A DNA stretch of 64,000 nt from Macrobrachium rosenbergii (Eukaryota > Arthropoda > Malacostraca > Decapoda > Palaemonidae), in NCBI RefSeq assembly GCF_040412425.1, contig NC_089777.1, positions 30,697,537 through 30,761,536 on the forward strand, read 5' to 3'. The translations under genes were made by a program, and so were the position numbers. Shown piece after piece: positions 25,074-39,660 of the stretch (the stretch's first letter is position 1; each line of letters starts with the position of its first letter). The notes below the pieces were generated by a model. The model saw only the letters and a list, made by a program, of their open reading frames with translations, had not been told where the DNA came from and searched no databases.

Positions 25074-25401
25074 GCAGTGGTTTTCAACCTTTTTGTGCCC
25101 ATGGCCCATATTTGGCATCCCTAAATACTCATGACCCACTTTTACCTTTTCATTTATGAGAATTGTGTAAATCATGCATTGTAATCAAAACTCAAATTAC
25201 ACTTTTTCACTTATGAAATTACGCACTGGCCTGCATTTACAGTAAGTTTTGTGCATTTTAATCAAAACTCAAATTACACTTTTTCATTTATGAAAGAAAC
25301 CACTGGCCTGCATTTACTGTAAATGATTTTTTATTTTTTAAATACTATTTTGAAGATGTCCGTGGTATGGCGCGGCTCCCCCGTCCCTCAGAACTGAACT
25401 G
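25074..25401. mobile_element. hAT-like non-autonomous element with near-perfect 8-bp target duplication
   Basis: The left end begins CAGTGGTTTTCAACCTTTTT, the terminal sequence typical of many hAT elements. The right end, read in reverse, begins CAGT but is strongly diverged. Flanks are GCCTAAAG on the left and GCCTAAGG on the right, 8 bp with one mismatch, the size hAT transposases generate. The interior holds an internal tandem duplication of about 83 bp around gcactggcctgcatttac (25170-25330). No transposase coding is visible. Confidence 0.5.
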
Positions 25402-25409
25402 GCCTAAGG

Positions 25410-26391
25410 CCACATCTATGTAAATCACCATTACTACGGATACTCACACCTCTGGACGATAAAGCCGTGATGAATACTGGCAACCATCTACTGGATGTTA
25501 GAAGAAAAACTCATACGGATTTCTGTTATGAGGTTGAGTGCAGATTGGGAGCACGAAGCTTCCTGAACTGATGAACGAAGTCCGAGGGTCAAACCCCCTG
25601 ACTAGGTAAGGGTACTTGTTTATGTTAGGGTAGGTTTATATCGATAACAACTGATACAATTCGTTTACTCTCGGCCCATTTCTCCCAAAACTTTATCATC
25701 CTAAGAGGAGGACCATATGAACGGTACTACCATATTTCTTAGGATTAAGTTCACTCATTCTTGCAATATCAGGCTAGCATGCGTGTCAGCACTCTGACAC
25801 AAGCGAAAACGTAATATCCTTTTCAAATCCGCTAAAAGACGTAATAAAAACGTTAAAAAGGAGTCATAAACGTAGAGTATGGGGAAAAAGGTAAGGCTTA
25901 TGCAAAATGGCACAAAATTCTGCTCATGTCCCATGAGTGTTGTGACATTTGCTAATGTAAGCAAGCACTCAGAGTTCAGAGGAAAAGGTTAATTCTTTCA
26001 TTAAGTTAAGTGTGTGTGTTACAAGGAAAAGAGGGGAAATGAGAAATAAACTTAAGGACAGTTAAGTATGAGGAGAATAAGTTCATGCTGAGGGAGGAGA
26101 TAGCTAAAAAGAAAAAAAAATGCCGGTGCATTTATTTTGACTGGGATGGGCAACTTTCCCTAGCAGACATGCCTGATTAAAGAAACCATGATTACGTACG
26201 TAATTCAGTGTCACATATAATATTCTTTGATAAACTGGGCGCTGCAACGAGAAGGACAAGAGACGTTAGAGGACTTAAGAAGTTAGAATATAGTATCAAA
26301 GTTTTCAAATGGAATGTAATACCAACTAACAGAAAATATTGACATAGCATGCTGTATACACCCATTTCTTGCTCTAGAAAAGTAGGCAAGT

Positions 26392-26436
<45 letters not shown>

Positions 26437-27347
26437 AACGTGGGTCGGACGATGGTACATTTGCCCGTCGGCCTTCGTGTGAAAAACACACCAGAAAAAC
26501 TTTTTCATATTAAATCTCATTACGTGATTCGGATGATTTAGGTAGGGTCACGGCAGATTCATTCGCCGTTAAAACAACCAAATAATTTTTGGTCGAAAGG
26601 ACATAATTCTGAATTTTCCTCCATCTACGGAAGAAGGTAAAAAAGCTGGGGTCAATTTTAGGAGACAAAATATTCAGGAATTTTTACGTGTACTGGGAAC
26701 TTTGAGCCAAAACTGCAAATTCAAAAAACAAGCGTTCTTGCCGCGAGGTTTCTACAGTTCCAGTGGAAGACGTGAACTTCAAGTTAAAATAACACTGGGA
26801 GAGAAGTGTGATTGCGCAATCTAGAACTTACAAAAACTGGTTCTTATTTTAAGGAAAAATATAATGCAACATTTTATGGAGTCACAATATTAACCAGTGA
26901 CTGAAACTTTACTAACGACAAAATATATATTACGAGCAGTAAAACAATTACATTCTGACTTAAGTTTACAAAAAGAATTAAAATCACCACAGCCTATACC
27001 ATGTCCTAATACTTGCTGGTCAAACTACACTATTCATGTGTTACTGAAAACATTACCGATAAAAAAATTCTTATTCAGAATCAGTATTTACTTATTCAAT
27101 ATCACTTTTGTCCAGTCAAATGAGTCTGATGGTCTCCATTAACTGAAAAAATCACTAGTATTTATAAAAAAAAACACTCCATTTATAAAAAGAAAAAACG
27201 TACACATTTTTTCCCCAGACGCTACGCTATGAGTTCTGGTATGGTAAAGTATCTAAAACAAAGAGCGACGAATACTGTATTTGTCACTATGAATTTCAGA
27301 AAACTACCCAGCTTATTTAAGGTTGCTAGTGTAACGCTCTTCTTCAG
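25410..27347. other. No gene seen
   Basis: Unique AT-rich sequence with (TC)n at 26397. Short frames have no splice or domain support. Confidence 0.45.
26397..26434. repeat. (TC)n microsatellite
   Basis: About 19 units. Confidence 0.98.
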
Positions 27348-27463
27348 CCCGGTTGCAATCCACCACAGTCCACTAATGATCAGTAACATAATTAAAAGTC
27401 AAATGATGCAAATAATGGGATTTACGGGAACATTCAGTCCTGTTCACTCGTTAACTGAACGCG
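27348..27463 (+). other. Weak exon-like segment on the plus strand
   Basis: An acceptor-like gtaacgctcttcttcag and a donor-like GCG|GTAAGTCT enclose 116 bp that are open in the frame of a 114-codon ORF (27229-27573). The encoded peptide (PVAIHHSPLMISN...) resembles nothing I know and is rich in Met and Ile. Splice-site logic is the only support. Confidence 0.15.
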
Positions 27464-27881
27464 GTAAGTCTAACATAAATACATGTGTAATATTCATAAA
27501 CAGGCGTGTTTATTTACGTGTCGTACAAGGTAAGAATTCTGGAGCCAACTGTACACGGATGAGACGTATATGATAGCACTTTTATACAAACCGTGAACGA
27601 GAAAGCTGATATTAACTTAGCACTTGGGCATAAACACTTAATAGCCTATTTTAATGTGAACTAAATCACTCGCTCTTCAGTCGAGATTGCCTTGTGTTCT
27701 CTGATCGTGAGAAAAAGAGCGCACGCATGTTGTGAACAGAATACTTGTAGCTATGACTATCCACAGAACAAGTAACCGGTGTAATTGACTGATTGGTTTA
27801 TGGCTACTAAAAATGGCGTCACCACATCCAGGTTAGTGACTAATGTAAAGGAGGAGCGACATACACCAAAATACAAAATAT

Positions 27882-27887
<6 letters not shown>

Positions 27888-27947
<60 letters not shown>

Positions 27948-27996
27948 CAAACAGCAGCAGCAAAAAAGAGAGAGAGAGGGCAAATAGCAGCAGCAA

Positions 27997-28057
<61 letters not shown>
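27888..28057. repeat. Paired (GA)n tracts with duplicated spacer
   Basis: Two GA tracts (27888-27943 and 28004-28057) separated by a spacer in which gcaaacagcagcagcaaaaa occurs twice, again tract-plus-spacer duplication. A (GTA)n-type stretch follows at 28080-28120. Confidence 0.97.
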
Positions 28058-28060
<3 letters not shown>

Positions 28061-28329
28061 GGCTAATGAAGGAGAAGGAAGTAGTAGAAGTAGCAGTAGT
28101 AGTGGTAGTGGTAGTAGTAGCCATCCTGAGAGCCTGAGGTGTCCCAGGGGATGAGAGGCGACACCTCAATCTATTTTAGTGGGCCGATTGATGAACCAGA
28201 CACGGCCTTTATCAAGCTTAAGCACCCGCAGTGATGAAGCCAATGAGATAGGATGCAATCGCCTCTCTCATTATTCTCCTTCGTTCCCTCGCTCGCTCCC
28301 ATTTCTGCCCTGCCACCTGAAACTATACC

Positions 28330-28331
<2 letters not shown>

Positions 28332-28368
<37 letters not shown>
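28332..28368. repeat. (CT)n microsatellite
   Basis: About 18 units. Confidence 0.97.
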
Positions 28369-28370
<2 letters not shown>

Positions 28371-28589
28371 TCATGCTACAGATATCAATATCTTTACACG
28401 ACATATAATATGACAGTAATTGCATGGCAAAACTTCTTAAGTTTGTCATTCATTTGCTGTCATATCTGTCCGTCTCTCTGTCTGTCTGTATCTATATTCC
28501 AAGTACATATAAACACAATCATACAAATATATATATACTCGTACAATCACACAACAACACATACAGATAGCTACTGAACGCTGAATCAA

Positions 28590-28592
<3 letters not shown>

Positions 28593-28651
<59 letters not shown>
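28593..28651. repeat. (CT)n microsatellite
   Basis: About 29 units, followed by a duplicated cgtttttattttttaa. Confidence 0.98.
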
Positions 28652-28655
<4 letters not shown>

Positions 28656-29123
28656 GTTTTTATTTTTTAACGTTTTTATTTTTTAAATCTCTTTTTTATT
28701 ACTACATCCGGGAATCAGATCCACGAAAAATATTTCTCACTCCAATAATTTCCTTGTTGGGAATAATGAAGTCCCTTGTCGAACGATATCTAAACACCGG
28801 TAAACTGCATATACTTTTCTTTACACAGTGATAATTTCCTAGCTAATATTTTTTCCTAATGTCTTACCACAGGACAAACAAGTACCCTATATTGACACCA
28901 TATAAGCAAAGTTTCCTGGTCAAAATGTCGAAAAATATCTTCGTGGAAAATATTAAGTGTAAAAAAATAAAATGCGTACGGGTATTTTCACTGAACACAA
29001 TAATTGCGGCCTGTGTTCTCCACTATAATAATTAATTAAAACAGTAATTAAAATACACCGAAAAGTATGCACAGCTGTTCTATAACGGTCATTTACATAC
29101 TAGTGAATACCGTAGAGCAAGCT

Positions 29124-29127
<4 letters not shown>

Positions 29128-29191
<64 letters not shown>
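29128..29191. repeat. (CT)n microsatellite
   Basis: About 32 units. Confidence 0.98.
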
Positions 29192-29194
<3 letters not shown>

Positions 29195-29242
29195 GACATA
29201 TAAAATATAATCATGCCCACATTATGGAAAACAATTATATAA

Positions 29243-29520
<278 letters not shown>

Positions 29521-30548
29521 TAATGGGCGGTAGTCTTGAACTGTAACAGGGACCTCGAATTCCGGACACTGATTAGATCTTTTGGAAGGGAATGAAAAGG
29601 AAGGTGGGGGATAGGTTTTCCCTTTACAAAATCTTCAACTTGAGAAGCAACTCTTTACCCTTTCTATCTTATTTTCCCAAGAGCAAAAGCCAAAGAGACT
29701 GCAAATCTAATGTCCTTCCTAAACTTGTTTAAAAAAATTATTAAAACCGAGGTAGCTCACTCCGTCTTTTTTTTTTTCAGGAAAAATCAGAGAAAGGAGG
29801 AGACTTCCAGAGTTTGGCAATTGAAAGATAGAAACAGCACAGCAACCAAACCGTTAAAAGAAGGGAGTAAAGAGACAGGGGCCTAACCCCAGAGGAAGCG
29901 ACAGACCGGATCAGATAAGGAATGGATCCCAATAAAAAAAAAAAAATTGAATAAAAGCTGAAAAAGAAAACTAAGGTATAATTAGGCAGCCCAAGAGAAG
30001 GAATGCAGCCCATATTAAAAATATATATATATATAACTACATTATTTTCATCGGCCGGTTCAATCTTACGGTCGACTGAATAAACAATACAGAAGTAAAA
30101 TAAATGACTAATCCTGCACTAACAAAGGAAAAGAAAACTAGTTCATCTTTACAGTTCTCATAAAAAGAACTATAACAAAAAGGCGTAAAAATAAAGCTAA
30201 ATAAACAGATATGTGCTTCCCCAGGCAAAGCTTTAATCTGCAGGGTTTGGCAAACTCGTAAAAGGCAAATCAAATCATGCCTACAAGTTATCAGACGACC
30301 AACTCTCTTATTAGTGATGCAATTTTCGAGGAACCACCTGTCACTGGTCAATCAGGGTTACGCGACATTACAAATAGTGACTTGCAAATACCTAGTTTGC
30401 ATTGAGAAAATTGCTGCAAGGGCGTTCTTGTACTTGATAACATTAAAAAATTCGATGTTTTAGAACGCACACGATTATGAAATCCTGAATTCAATTACAC
30501 GTTTCACTGCAAATACTTTGATTACGATAGCGGTCTACCCATCAGTAT

Positions 30549-30780
<232 letters not shown>

Positions 30781-30935
30781 ATCTGTATAGTAATTAACTA
30801 CTCACGGCCTTATTACAATGTACACTGATTCATAAATTTCCTTTCGACCAATAAATGAAAGCAAGCAAGTGGGAAACCGCAATGAACAGTCATGTGGTTG
30901 AATGGAAAACAGTTAACTGTAATGTTTAAAGAACA

Positions 30936-30971
30936 GGACCCAGTGATCATTCAAGACCCAGTGATCATTCA
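30936..30971. repeat. 18-bp tandem duplication
   Basis: gacccagtgatcattcaa occurs twice without a gap. Confidence 0.85.
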
Positions 30972-31164
30972 AAATGTTCAGAGTTTTATGTAAAAATGGC
31001 GATACAAATCTTAAATCTTTAATATGACAGTGAATATTAAAAAAAATACAAGTCTCTACAAAGGAGTTGCTTACTCAACTTCTATATCCTGATTTTTCAG
31101 AAACACACACAAGACTATTAATGCAATTCAAGTTTAAAATATATTATTAAAATAATAAGTAAAA

Positions 31165-31530
31165 AATACGCCAAAGTTTCTTCGGCGCAATTGAGTTTTC
31201 TGTACAACGTATAATCAAGGCCACCGAAAATAAATCTATCTTTCGGTGGTCACGGTATCATGCTGCGGCCCATGAAACTTTAACCACGGCCCGGTGGTGG
31301 CCTATCCTATATCGTTGCCAGAAGCAAGATTATGGCTAATTTTAACCTTAAATAAAAAAAACTACTGAAGCTAGAGGGCTGCAATTTGATATGTTTGATG
31401 ATTGGTGGGTGGATGATCAACATAGTAATTTCCAGCCCTCTAACCTCCGTAGTTTTTAAGATCTGAGGGCGGACAGAATAATATGCGGACGGACAGACAA
31501 AGCCGGCACAATAGTTTTCTTTTACAGAAA
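31165..31530 (+). mobile_element. Dispersed hairpin-core repeat, copy 1
   Basis: First of three copies in the window of a ~365-bp repeat. The order is a GCC(G/A)AAGTTTCTTCGGCGC start, then AGTTTTCTGTA, then ACTTTAACC...TTAACCTTAAATAAAA, then a hairpin core (31357-31459), then TTTTTAAGATCTGAGGGCGG, then GGACAGACAAAGCC and AGTTTTCTTTTACAGAAAAC. Its outer ends carry a short inverted AGTTTTCTGTA motif. No coding capacity. Confidence 0.7.
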
Positions 31531-31860
31531 ACTAAAAACTGCAAAAAAACAACAGAACCGTACATCTGGCAATTAACACTCTCACACGCAACCACATTGC
31601 CATAACATTTCATACAAAAGCAGGAGAGTCTCAAACTCACTCTGTTTAATATTTCTTAAAATAACCAGCACATTAAAAGAATCAAAATGAAAAGAGAGTT
31701 GTAAATATGTAGTGTATATTATTTGATTCACAGTAATGCAACTCTGGTTACAAGCTGGGGCAGGTGGCTTGAATTAATTTAACAAATTACATAAAATACC
31801 GACATCTTTTTTCCAGTGGTGTCTTTTATGTTATAACTAACCATGTGGCTTGGATTTGAC

Positions 31861-31861
<1 letters not shown>

Positions 31862-31925
<64 letters not shown>
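31862..31925. repeat. (ATT)n microsatellite
   Basis: About 21 units. Confidence 0.97.
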
Positions 31926-32739
31926 GACAGTTTAAACAAATGACAAAGGAGTTTGTTCTTATGTATAAAACGACACATTAATTTACAACTAAATAATAAT
32001 TATATTAATTGTATCATTATTATCGTTATAAAAATTATCACTGCTGACTTAATCCAGATTTAAGAATCCCACTGTCCTGGCCGTATGCAAACTAAACCTT
32101 ATCTTTTAAATTACAGCCTAATGTATAAAAATCTAAATAACAAAGATCTTTCACTGGATTTAAAACTTAGCAACTGGCTCTACAAAACCTCGAACCAAAC
32201 TGTGTTACAGGTGCAGGAATCTTTAGCAGCTTTTAGAACAGGCGATTTCTAACCAGTTTCTGTAGTTAGGTCTGGGTTAACACTGGGACAACATCGTTCC
32301 ATTTCTGTTCCTTAAATTCTCAATTGTTACATTTCCAATCGGTGTGGTTGGCTGCTAAAAATAGGTAAAGAGCTGGGCGTTACAGTGACTTTTTTTTCGA
32401 TTTTCGGTTCCAAAATATATTTGACCTACTAACTTGAAAATTTCATTTAACTGGAAATTTCATTTCAATCAAAATCATTGTAAAAAGTATGTACTTTGCA
32501 TAATTTCACATGTGCATAATAGCTGCAGTTTCTTGAATAAAAATTGTACTTAAGCTGATTACACTTCTCACCTTTTATAAAAAAATTCGTTGATTTCGTT
32601 AAATATATCTCTTTACGCTCACTCCATCACAGAAAAAGATATTTCAACTAACTAAAATATACTTTTTTCACTGATTCCACAATAATATTTTAATTCAGTG
32701 AACTTGGTAGCAAGTACAATTAAATCGAATTCATAATGT

Positions 32740-33300
32740 TAAATGTAGTACAGTCGACTCACTAATGAAAGATGCAGCTTCGGCCAATTTCATATCAACG
32801 AATCCAATTCAGTAGACTTCACAAAAGATAATCAAATTATTAAACCGTAATAAACCAAATGATTACAGTAATTTTATATAAACAATTTCACTTCAATTCG
32901 TAGTAAAAACTACAGTACAATCGACTTTGCACAGAAAATTCATTCCAGCTGATTTTCGTATTGTTGAAAAATAAAGTTCAGTCGACTTCAATTACTGAAC
33001 ATTTATTCAAGTTCATTTCCGAATGTTAAACCTATCAAAGCTGACTTCACATTAGAAGTCATTACATAGTTAACTTAAAAACTAGAATAAATCATATAAA
33101 ATTGACTTTATAACAGAAACCCCATTATAGGTTTATTACAGACAACACATCACAGTTGATTGAATAAAAAGGCCATTACTGGTGATTTCATGATATAAAA
33201 ACTATTACTGGCGACTTCATGACAGACAATACATCACGATTAACCCACAACCCATTATAGTTGCCTTCAAAACAGAGAACCATTTGGATTGACATCATCC
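32740..33300. repeat. Degenerate tandem repeat, ~45-75-bp units
   Basis: Phrases of the type cagtcgacttca...cattatagttgacttcataacagaa recur about ten times with strong divergence. It borders the GA composite array. Confidence 0.55.
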
Positions 33301-33351
33301 TGGTTGGGCTTCACGGGTGCATTTTAGTACTTCTCTTTTCGCCAAACAAGC

Positions 33352-34432
<1,081 letters not shown>

Positions 34433-34666
34433 CACCTTAAAGGAAGAACCAAAGAGGCTATCTAGTGCAAACGCCTTCAAGTATCATAACACAAATAATA
34501 ATCATGACAGCAATACACGCAGCGTAAACCGCAGGCACACCCGTTAGTGAGACGCCGTGTTATCAGCTTGCAAGCTGATACAGAGCAAACACTCTTCAAG
34601 GAAAACATCACCAAACAAAGCCATTTAAAAACAAGCACCTATAGCCCTACCACAAAAATACCAAAG

Positions 34667-34679
34667 TACGGAATTTGTT

Positions 34680-34738
<59 letters not shown>

Positions 34739-34782
34739 CTATAGCCCTACCACAAAAATAACAAAGTATGGAATTTGTTTAA

Positions 34783-34836
<54 letters not shown>

Positions 34837-34885
34837 CACCAAATTACGGAATTTGTTTAAAATAATAATAATAATAATAATAATA
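34667..34885. repeat. Triplicated unit with (AAT)n
   Basis: cctatagccctaccacaaaa, then accaaagtacggaatttgttt, then (AAT)n; the second copy is complete and the third keeps only the last part before (AAT)n. Confidence 0.93.
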
Positions 34886-35074
34886 CATATAATAATATGA
34901 GGACATGGCGATGATTTGATAATGCCCCCCCAATCACAACAGTTATCATTAACTCGTTCTCAAAAAACCATTTCGTCTGATAAAGACAATCTCCAAATTC
35001 ACTTTCGTCCGCAAACTGGCTCTCTTGTACAGCAATAAGGAGAGGACCAGAGACCGGTGATCCCTGGCTTCCTA

Positions 35075-35120
35075 CCCCTCCACCCCCTCTCTCACTCTCT
35101 CCCCCCTCCGCCCCCCGAAA
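35075..35120. repeat. C-rich tract
   Basis: Runs of C separated by T and A; the minus strand could form a G-quadruplex. Confidence 0.6.
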
Positions 35121-35129
35121 AAAAAGTGC

Positions 35130-35290
35130 TGGGTTCAATTTTTATGGCTCATAAATTATTCACCTTTTCGTAATTTACAGGACTAATAACATCTATTAAA
35201 ATCCCACGACAGCCACGGATATCGATTTAATGAAGGCTAAGTAAACTTGGCAGCGATTTCCATTGGTCTTCGCCGCGTCTTGTAGCAACA
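35130..35290. promoter_or_regulatory. Possible conserved non-coding element
   Basis: Non-repetitive sequence of mixed composition with homeodomain-like cores (TTTTTATGGCTCATAAATTA, CGATTTAATGA) and CCATTGGTC. Only the motif look supports this; no promoter core is visible. Confidence 0.18.
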
Positions 35291-35411
35291 GTCCTGGCTA
35301 TAACCAAAATAAAGATAAAATAAATGACACCACCTGTAACATGATGACTTACACCGCACAGTCAACTACCAAACAGAGAAAGTGTGTGTGTGTGTGTTTG
35401 TGTGTGTGTAT

Positions 35412-35904
35412 GACCTGTAATCGACTGAAGCTTTCACTGATTAGCATTTGCTTCACACGAACTATGTTAAATTGTTACATTAAAGTAAACACTTCTAACC
35501 TGCAAAATTAAATTTAACAGAGTATTTCACAATCTCTCTTATATATTAACACTAGCACGCACACAAACACGTAACACGTAACCGACTGAAGTTTTCACTG
35601 ATTAGCATTTGGTTTATGCGAACTGTACTAAAATGTTACATGAAAATTAAACACTATTCTAAGATGCAAAGTGAAATTTAACACAGTGTTTTAAAATCTC
35701 TCTTTATACATTAACACTAGCACGTACACAAACGCATAACACGTAATCGACTGGAGCTTACACTGATTAGCATTTGGTTTATACTAACTGTACTAAAATG
35801 TTACATTAAGCTAAACATTATTCTAAGATGCAAAGTTAAATTTAACACAGTATTTTAAAATCTCTCTTATACATTAACACTAGCACGCGCACAAACACAT
35901 AACT
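35412..35904. repeat. Three tandem copies of a ~161-165-bp unit
   Basis: gtaatcgactgaag, cactgattagcatttg and acattaacactagcacg recur in order, with unit starts near 35417, 35578 and 35743. Copies two and three are the most alike. Confidence 0.93.
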
Positions 35905-36081
35905 AAGCAGTTTCTGTACCTGCAAATGATGATATAACAATGTCAGTTCCTTATGTTTAAAACAAAAAGGTGTTTACGAGGTTTCTAAACCTAGCTCGTC
36001 TTCGGAATATTTAGAACTGCTACCAAGGAAGACATCACACTATTACTAAGTATCAGTAAACTTTTAGTGTTGTCATTGGAG

Positions 36082-36182
<101 letters not shown>

Positions 36183-36539
36183 TAAGTGAAATAAAAAAAA
36201 TAATTCACTATTAAAATATATTAAAGTCTCCTTATGGGCAACAAAGCTGTACCGACTCTGGCAAATATTATCGAGGATTTCATAGTTCGTGTTAATCACG
36301 ATATTACGAAAGACAGTATTATAAAGGAGTCCTTTCATTATAAAGGTCACATTTGTTGACTCCCAATGATCTTGCCAAAGGGGTTTGTTATATTAAATGT
36401 GAGGTGAAGCCGGAACAAGGTCAAGCTCTACTCTTTCAAGAGAATGGTGGCCCCCTAAAACCCGCTTCCCACGACCTGTCTGGTGACCTGAGATGCAGAT
36501 CTCGGTGAACTCTCCTTCCAATTAAAGTCACTATAAAAA

Positions 36540-36888
36540 CCAGAACAAAATCCAACGAAGTTTCTTCGGCGCTATCAGTTTTCTGAACACCGTATAATGC
36601 TGTATGAGCCATGGCCCACGAAACTTTAAGCACGGACCGGTGGTGGCCTGTCATATAGCGTGGCAGACGCACGATCATGGTTAACTTTAACCTTAAATAA
36701 AATAAAAACTACTGAGACTAGACGGCTGCAGTTTGGTAAGTTCGATGACTGGCGGGTGGAAGATCAGCATACCAATTTGCAGCCCCCTAGCATTAGTAGT
36801 TTTTAAGATCTGAGGGCGGACACCAAAAGTGTGGACGGACGGACAAAGCCATCTCAATAGTTTTCTTTTACTGAAAACTAAAAGTAAC
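36540..36888 (+). mobile_element. Dispersed hairpin-core repeat, copy 2
   Basis: Same order of blocks as the copy at 31165: a GAAGTTTCTTCGGCGC start, a hairpin core at 36704-36804, GTAGTTTTTAAGATCTGAGG, then the GGACGGACAAAGCC tail and AGTTTTCTTTTACTGAAAAC. The minus-strand frames of 68-80 codons over it arise from the repeat. Divergence from copy 1 is modest and scattered, as expected of old dispersed copies. Confidence 0.7.
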
Positions 36889-36944
36889 CTCTCTTTCATG
36901 AAAATACAACCTTTTCTGAAACCAATTTGCCATACACACCGTTT

Positions 36945-37160
36945 TATAGTATTCAGGTACAGGGCCCAATTTCGATTATTTCACGCTGTTTTAATATAAA
37001 GGTCCAGAACTGAGTTTTAAAAGTTTTACAGTGATTTAGTATTTGGATAACGGTCTTAGCTTCGATGATTTGACGCAGTTTTAATATATACATGAAAGTC
37101 CTGGTTTAAATGTGTTTTATTTTAGGCAAAGGTCTCAGTTCCGTAGGCTCTGGTCACTGT
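36945..37160. repeat. Degenerate tandem repeat, ~75-80-bp units
   Basis: tttcgattatttcacgctgt-tttaatata and tcgatgatttgacgcagttttaatata stand about 110 bp apart, with ggtcc/ggtctcag phrases between. Confidence 0.5.
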
Positions 37161-37825
37161 AAGGGTTTTTTGCCAGAAAACAACGTTTTACATTCTCCAA
37201 TAAACCACGAAAAGTAATAATGTAGTAACCTTGATTAATAAGGCTTCTGCGTTTCCTATAAAAGTTTATTTGTGCAGATCAACAACGAAAAAACGCACTT
37301 ATTTCTGGATATTATATAACTTCGGTGAGCCTTTCCAAATTTTTCTTCCTATGTAAACTTATCAGCGCATATCTTCAAGAGTTATCTCTTCACTAATAAA
37401 AAATGCCAGTCTTGAAAAACTTAAAATAATTTATCACTATATCACATTTCGTAAGTAATCATGACGCTGACTCAAAAGAGGAAAAAAATAGAAATCTATA
37501 CGAGCACACGCATGTGAAATAAAATTTTATATCCGTCCACACACCTGGATACGATTTTAAAAGTGAGATCATATCACCAAAAAAATTATAAAAAAAGGTC
37601 TGAAATGTATCATCACGGCAAAGAATGAAAGAGAGATTACGAAAAAACTTTGCGGAAAATAACCCCTTTATAAACTGGATGGAAAATATAACAATTTTGG
37701 AATCATGAATCCAGTTAAATAAATAAAAAAAAAAGAAATATACATGAAGAACAAAGGCAACTTCAGTACATCCTCAATCATAATGACTATTCGTGAACGA
37801 CAAACACTTGAAATTCAGGTACTTC

Positions 37826-37830
<5 letters not shown>

Positions 37831-37899
<69 letters not shown>
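37831..37899. repeat. (GA)n microsatellite
   Basis: About 34 units. Confidence 0.98.
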
Positions 37900-37902
<3 letters not shown>

Positions 37903-39384
37903 ACTGCAACAAAGAAGGAGCATTCATACTTTTTCAGATTAATAGTCTCGGCACCTTTGCCTTAGAAGCTAAGAGAGCGAGTTCATAATAATGCCAGATC
38001 GCTTTTTAACCCTGTGCTTTGAAAACATGATCACAGTTTGAGTGTTACAAGACTACGATGGCGTGATGAATTTCTACAAGAAAAAATAAAACGAAAGCAA
38101 AAAAAAAAAAAAACCATTACCAATCACTACAAAAGTCTAAAACAGAGCTAAGAATACTATCGTTTATTTAGTTATCTGCAAGATGCTTACTGTTAAAACT
38201 TTTAAGAATTTTTAAAACGTTTGGAATCATTTTTAACAAATGCCAAGATTTGCAATTACGGAAAAGGTCATGCGTTATCTTCATCTTTAAAGAACGTGAT
38301 TGTTTGTCATACTATTCTCAACGATAGCTGTTAGGGGTAATATCAAACTGATCCCAGCAATTTCAACAACGTTTGGAACTGGTATGACTGCAACTCGGTG
38401 GAGCCCGAATACTAACTAAGAGCGCAAGAAACAATAAGGTATTAAATCGTTTTCATGAATGTAATAACCCACAAATATTTCACCACGAAATACGATAAAA
38501 ATGGGTAGAGGTCCTCCTCTGAAGGGTGGTTTTCAAGTTCAAATGAAAGCTGAAAATTAAAGATATAGTTGGATTTGGAAAATGATTGATTTAAAAACCA
38601 TAACAGTCCCATAAGAATAAACTAACCCCGTTAACGGTACACATACAATGAACAATCGACAAATCATTGAGATTCTAGTAACTTGATATTCTGGATCAAA
38701 TCAAGTCATAATGATGCTGACTGACTTCTCCTCCCGGCTCTAATTAACGACAAAATATTTCTCAAGAGCTCGGAAACGTAAGGAACACAGAAATCGGCAA
38801 AAAAAAAAAAAAAAGTCCTCAGGTTTTCAGTTCTCGACTCCTTAAAAAAATTCCTGAAAGTCCTTTTTCAGTCGCACATCAATCGCCTTAAACTTGAAAA
38901 GTGAAACAAGAACGATTAGATTATAAGCTTCATGCCTTTTTCGTAAGATATGCTAATAATAATAATGATGATGACTTTTAACTGAAGACTTTTAAAAGCT
39001 GAAACTGAATTCCCACGTCAAATGTTCGTCAGTGAGATATAAAAAACAAAAGAAAGAAGAATATTTTGTAAATTCAGCTTTCACACAGCGGCAAACTTGT
39101 CAGTTCAATAACAAAAATCAGGAGACTTAAAACTTTCTGTAGGATGCCTTCGGTTGGCAAGGCACTACCTTGTTTACCAATTCTACTATCAAAAAAAAAA
39201 AAAAAAAAAAACTGTGTAACCATAACACTCACTTTTTCATGGGGATATAATGACTATTATTTACGAGGCGCTAATTACAGCAGGCCCATATCCAACACAT
39301 CGAATGCTTACTTCTTTGTTCACTTCTTAGAGCTCATCCTTGTTTAATTGATTCCAGGTATTCAAAACTTAAAAGTTATAATTA
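37900..39384. other. AT-rich, no feature seen
   Basis: Only poly-A runs (38101, 38801 and 39191 regions). Confidence 0.5.
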
Positions 39385-39660
39385 TCTGTTCGCTTCCCGG
39401 CTTCCTGAAAACAAACATTTTTCCTTATCTATTTGGTAACTGGCGTTCAGAACAGTAAACGTTGTCCTTATTCGTTCGGTTCCTAGATTTTATGAGAAAA
39501 ACCCTTGTTCTTATTTGTTTGGTTTCCAACATCCATTACAAAACCTTGTTCCGTTCAAAACATAAAGCTGTCCTCATTCGGTCGGTTCGTGAAGCTGTCC
39601 TTATCTGCCAGGTTACTGACGTCCATACCTCAAAGGTTGACGAGCCACAAGGGTTAAAAA
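39385..39660. repeat. Degenerate tandem repeat, ~60-bp units
   Basis: Phrases of the type ttgtccttattcggtcggtt...ctgacgtccatta recur about five times. The plus-strand frame at 39462-39713 falls in it and I do not call it coding. Confidence 0.5.

Noticed and set aside
28081..28120. Possible glycine/serine-type coding repeat
   Set aside because: A short imperfect GTA/GTG-type run beside GA tracts, with no exon signals.
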